Below the pieces are notes generated by a model, which saw nothing but the letters and a program-made list of their open reading frames with translations, did no database searches and was not told where the DNA came from. This document shows, piece by piece, positions 5,642 through 7,673 of a DNA stretch of 7,673 bases. The first letter of the stretch is position 1, and every line of letters begins with the position of its first letter. The DNA is taken from positions 1 to 7,673 of the forward strand of contig CAJJLI010000083.1 in NCBI GenBank assembly GCA_905192625.1, written 5' to 3'. The DNA is from an uncultured Clostridium sp. (GTDB taxonomy: Bacteria > Bacillota > Clostridia > Lachnospirales > Lachnospiraceae). A program made the position numbers and the translations under genes.

Positions 5642-7673
5642 TTAGAATTTTGATGATTGGCAAATCTCAACATAGCTACCAGGTGTAAATGCATGGTGTT
5701 ATTTACATGCACGTACTAGAGTATTTACGCTCCGAAGTTCATTCACTGAATACAATTCATTCATCAAAACTTCGCCTTTGCTATCCTTTATTTTGCGTTT
5801 TGCTTCTTGTATTCTTCTAAAATTCAAATAATATAAAACGCTCTCCCCCCTAAGTTCGCGAAAGGATTTAGAGATATTGGAAACAGAACGCCCAACTTCA
5901 TGGCACAATTTTTCCACATTCAAATTAACATCCATATAGTTTTGATCAATATAATCAACTACCATATTTACTATACTTTTCGCTTCAAGGTCACTTGTCT
6001 GTTCTTCAATTTGTAAAATAATATTTTCTACAGCTTCCATAAGCATGGACCATATTTCCTGCATATCCTTTAACAGCGTAATTTCATGATATTTAATTGG
6101 AAATCCTTTTTGATAGAGTGATGGACATATTTCATTAATTGCTTTATATAAAATATTTATTTGCCCGATTAATAACACTTTCGCTTCATCAATCGTTATA
6201 CCACCTTCTCCTGTTGCACTTTTCCACATTGTCTTAAGGATTTTTTCAGTCTTATTAATATCTAGACTTTGTACGGCATTCATTAATTTCACTTCGTCTT
6301 CTTTTGAATACCAAGAAAATTCACGTCGTTCAAAATTTTCTTCAAATGTTAATGAATTTCTTTTACCAAAGGTGTCCATACACTGCAAAATATATGCCAT
6401 TTCATAATAAACCTTATGTATTCCTTTATTTATGTCATGTATAGAACTAACCACCATATTATAACCGCCCGAAAGGTCCGTTACCTTTTCTCTAATAATC
6501 TTAGCATTTTCCATCAGAACATTCTTTGTTAGCCCTTCTGCATTTATAAGTAATACATATACCTGTCCAATTTTAACTCCTAAGCCTTGAAGAAGTTTCT
6601 GCTCTTGTTTCGAATGAATCCCTATCCCATCAATATCTAAAATGTCATCAGTATACGTATCGCTTTTGATTAAGATTAATGAATACTCTGGATACAGAAA
6701 TTCTTTTAATAACTGTGCCTGACCTTTATTATAAACATCCGTTGCCTTTAATGTTCCTGTAAGAAGCTGTATTAGGTAAGATTCTTTTAAACGCTCCATT
6801 TGTTGATTGATTAAACTTTCATATGCCGATTGTTGCTCCATAACATCTTCAAAAGCATTCCTTAAATATACGAATTCTCCAACACCTTGAATATCGTTTC
6901 CACTTACGGCTTTCTTAATATCCGTAACTAAATCACGTAACGGATTATAATTTCTTTTAATGGAATATACGGTAATCCAGATGAAAATCATCATATAAAC
7001 AACGAGTATAATAATAAAAATTACGAAGAGAAAGTTTTGTTGCTTCCTATAAATATTCTTAGGTATATTTATATTATAATGAAAATTATTTACCTCAGAA
7101 TCCATAGTTAAGGTTTTATATAAAGGTAAATCATCGTTTAATAAGGTATAAGTTAATAACATATTGTTGTTTTCAATACCAAAGGATACTGTACTTAAAT
7201 CACAAAGTTCTTTTACCGTTTTACTAAAAATCCCCTCAGTTAAAAGTAATACTACGGTGGCGTTTGTTATTTCACTTCTCGACGATTTATTAAACGGCAG
7301 GCTATAACTTAAGCAAATCTCCTCTTTTCCATTTTCCGTATTATAGGCCCAATACTCACTATTATATTGCCTTGAAATTTGTTCTTACCATTCCTGATAA
7401 GATGATTGTAAAACCTCTTTATTCATTTCATAGAATTTTTCTGAGCTTACTGCTGTATGCGAACTGATAATAAAATCAATCTCTTTAATATAGATATAGA
7501 TATCTAAGAGATAAGAATTTGCTTTTCTATAAGTCTCTAATTGCTTTTTTACTTTATAGGTTAAATACGCGGATTCACTAGGAGTCGCGTAAGCTAATTT
7601 ATTAAGCTTATCATGTACTGTGTTGTCCCATACGAGTGATACCCCAGTTGTATTAACTGCTATAATTCGCTTA
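5642..7673 (-). pseudogene. Membrane-anchored AraC-family regulator (YesN-like), interrupted by two in-frame TAA codons; 5' end outside window
   Basis: One frame can be followed from the window edge (7672) to a TAA at 5644-5642, about 676 codons including two internal ochres. Before 7387 lies extracellular sensor sequence (KRIIAVNTTGVSLVWDN and onward). A TAA at 7387-7385 interrupts it after SSYQEW, and the sensor continues from EQISRQYNSEYWAY. A membrane helix follows (about 7036-6962), then a cytoplasmic linker and an AraC-type DNA-binding domain (about 5980-5642). The second TAA, 5701-5699, falls in the last helix: where relatives read RAFKKYEG..TPG, this reads RACK-stop-HHAFTPGSYVEI. Family sequence thus resumes in frame after both stops. 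The usual V-G-Y/F turn of the second HTH is N-E-L here. Relatives of about 750 residues sense an extracellular sugar and activate the adjacent transporter operon. Nonsense substitutions plus lost consensus residues suggest decay; sequencing error or translation of fragments are alternatives. Confidence 0.72.
5699..7162 (-). CDS. Longest uninterrupted segment of the broken AraC-type regulator (487 codons)
   Basis: This is what an automated gene caller would report for the regulator. The ATG at 7162 lies within sensor sequence that continues upstream in the same frame to the TAA at 7387-7385, and no convincing ribosome binding site precedes it, so it is probably not a natural start. The segment contains the membrane-proximal end of the sensor (1-40), one transmembrane helix (about 43-67), a HAMP-like and linker region (68-390), the first helix-turn-helix (about 415-436) and a damaged second one (from about 463, ending at the premature stop). 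If translated it would have one membrane helix, a truncated sensor and an incomplete DNA-binding domain. Full regulatory function is therefore unlikely. Confidence 0.5.
   Translation of the reverse strand: MLLTYTLLNDDLPLYKTLTMDSEVNNFHYNINIPKNIYRKQQNFLFVIFIIILVVYMMIFIWITVYSIKRNYNPLRDLVTDIKKAVSGNDIQGVGEFVYLRNAFEDVMEQQSAYESLINQQMERLKESYLIQLLTGTLKATDVYNKGQAQLLKEFLYPEYSLILIKSDTYTDDILDIDGIGIHSKQEQKLLQGLGVKIGQVYVLLINAEGLTKNVLMENAKIIREKVTDLSGGYNMVVSSIHDINKGIHKVYYEMAYILQCMDTFGKRNSLTFEENFERREFSWYSKEDEVKLMNAVQSLDINKTEKILKTMWKSATGEGGITIDEAKVLLIGQINILYKAINEICPSLYQKGFPIKYHEITLLKDMQEIWSMLMEAVENIILQIEEQTSDLEAKSIVNMVVDYIDQNYMDVNLNVEKLCHEVGRSVSNISKSFRELRGESVLYYLNFRRIQEAKRKIKDSKGEVLMNELYSVNELRSVNTLVRACK

Noticed and set aside
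5725..5775. Paired compensating frameshifts as the cause of the odd NELYSVNELRS segment
   Set aside because: The segment keeps the expected length between flanking conserved blocks, and the alternative frames hit stop codons or show no better family match, so substitutions explain it more simply.

Overview
The window looks like a carbohydrate-use locus from an AT-rich, low-GC Firmicute, most likely a plant-polysaccharide-degrading member of the Lachnospiraceae (Clostridium cluster XIVa). This rests on codon use, strong AGGAGG-type ribosome binding sites, and the pairing of a long CUT1-type sugar-binding lipoprotein with LplB/LplC-type permeases, a membrane-anchored AraC-type regulator and a GH3 glycosidase. 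The genus assignment is inference. All genes lie on the minus strand, so transcription runs from high to low coordinates.

In transcription order: (1) 7673-5642, a membrane-anchored AraC-type regulator whose 5' end is outside the window. Its frame is open almost throughout but carries two in-frame TAA codons, at 7387-7385 in the extracellular sensor and at 5701-5699 inside the last DNA-binding helix. Recognisable family sequence continues past both, so I call it a decaying pseudogene. (2) 5641-5420, a regulatory gap with a helically phased 20-21 bp direct repeat (possible AraC-type operator, with a cre-like match inside it) and a sigma-A-like promoter. (3) 5419-3758, the solute-binding lipoprotein. 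(4) 3757-3680, an intercistronic hairpin. (5) 3679-2684 and 2659-1781, two membrane permeases in the same operon. (6) 1752-1469, a long imperfect palindrome flanked by TA, resembling a non-autonomous foldback/MITE-type element. (7) 1349-1, a GH3 beta-xylosidase/beta-glucosidase-type enzyme cut off by the window start.

The expected logic is that the lipoprotein captures an oligosaccharide and the two permeases import it. Energy would come from a shared ATPase encoded elsewhere, since none is present here. The cytoplasmic GH3 enzyme (no signal peptide seen) would cleave the imported sugar. The regulator would normally sense an extracellular ligand and activate the binding-protein promoter.

The unusual points are the doubly interrupted regulator beside an intact transporter, the TA-flanked palindrome between transporter and glycosidase, and a candidate GH3 promoter whose -35 lies inside the palindrome and whose -10 lies outside it. 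I found no tRNA, rRNA, CRISPR array or transposase gene. I did not find a clearly new multi-gene system.
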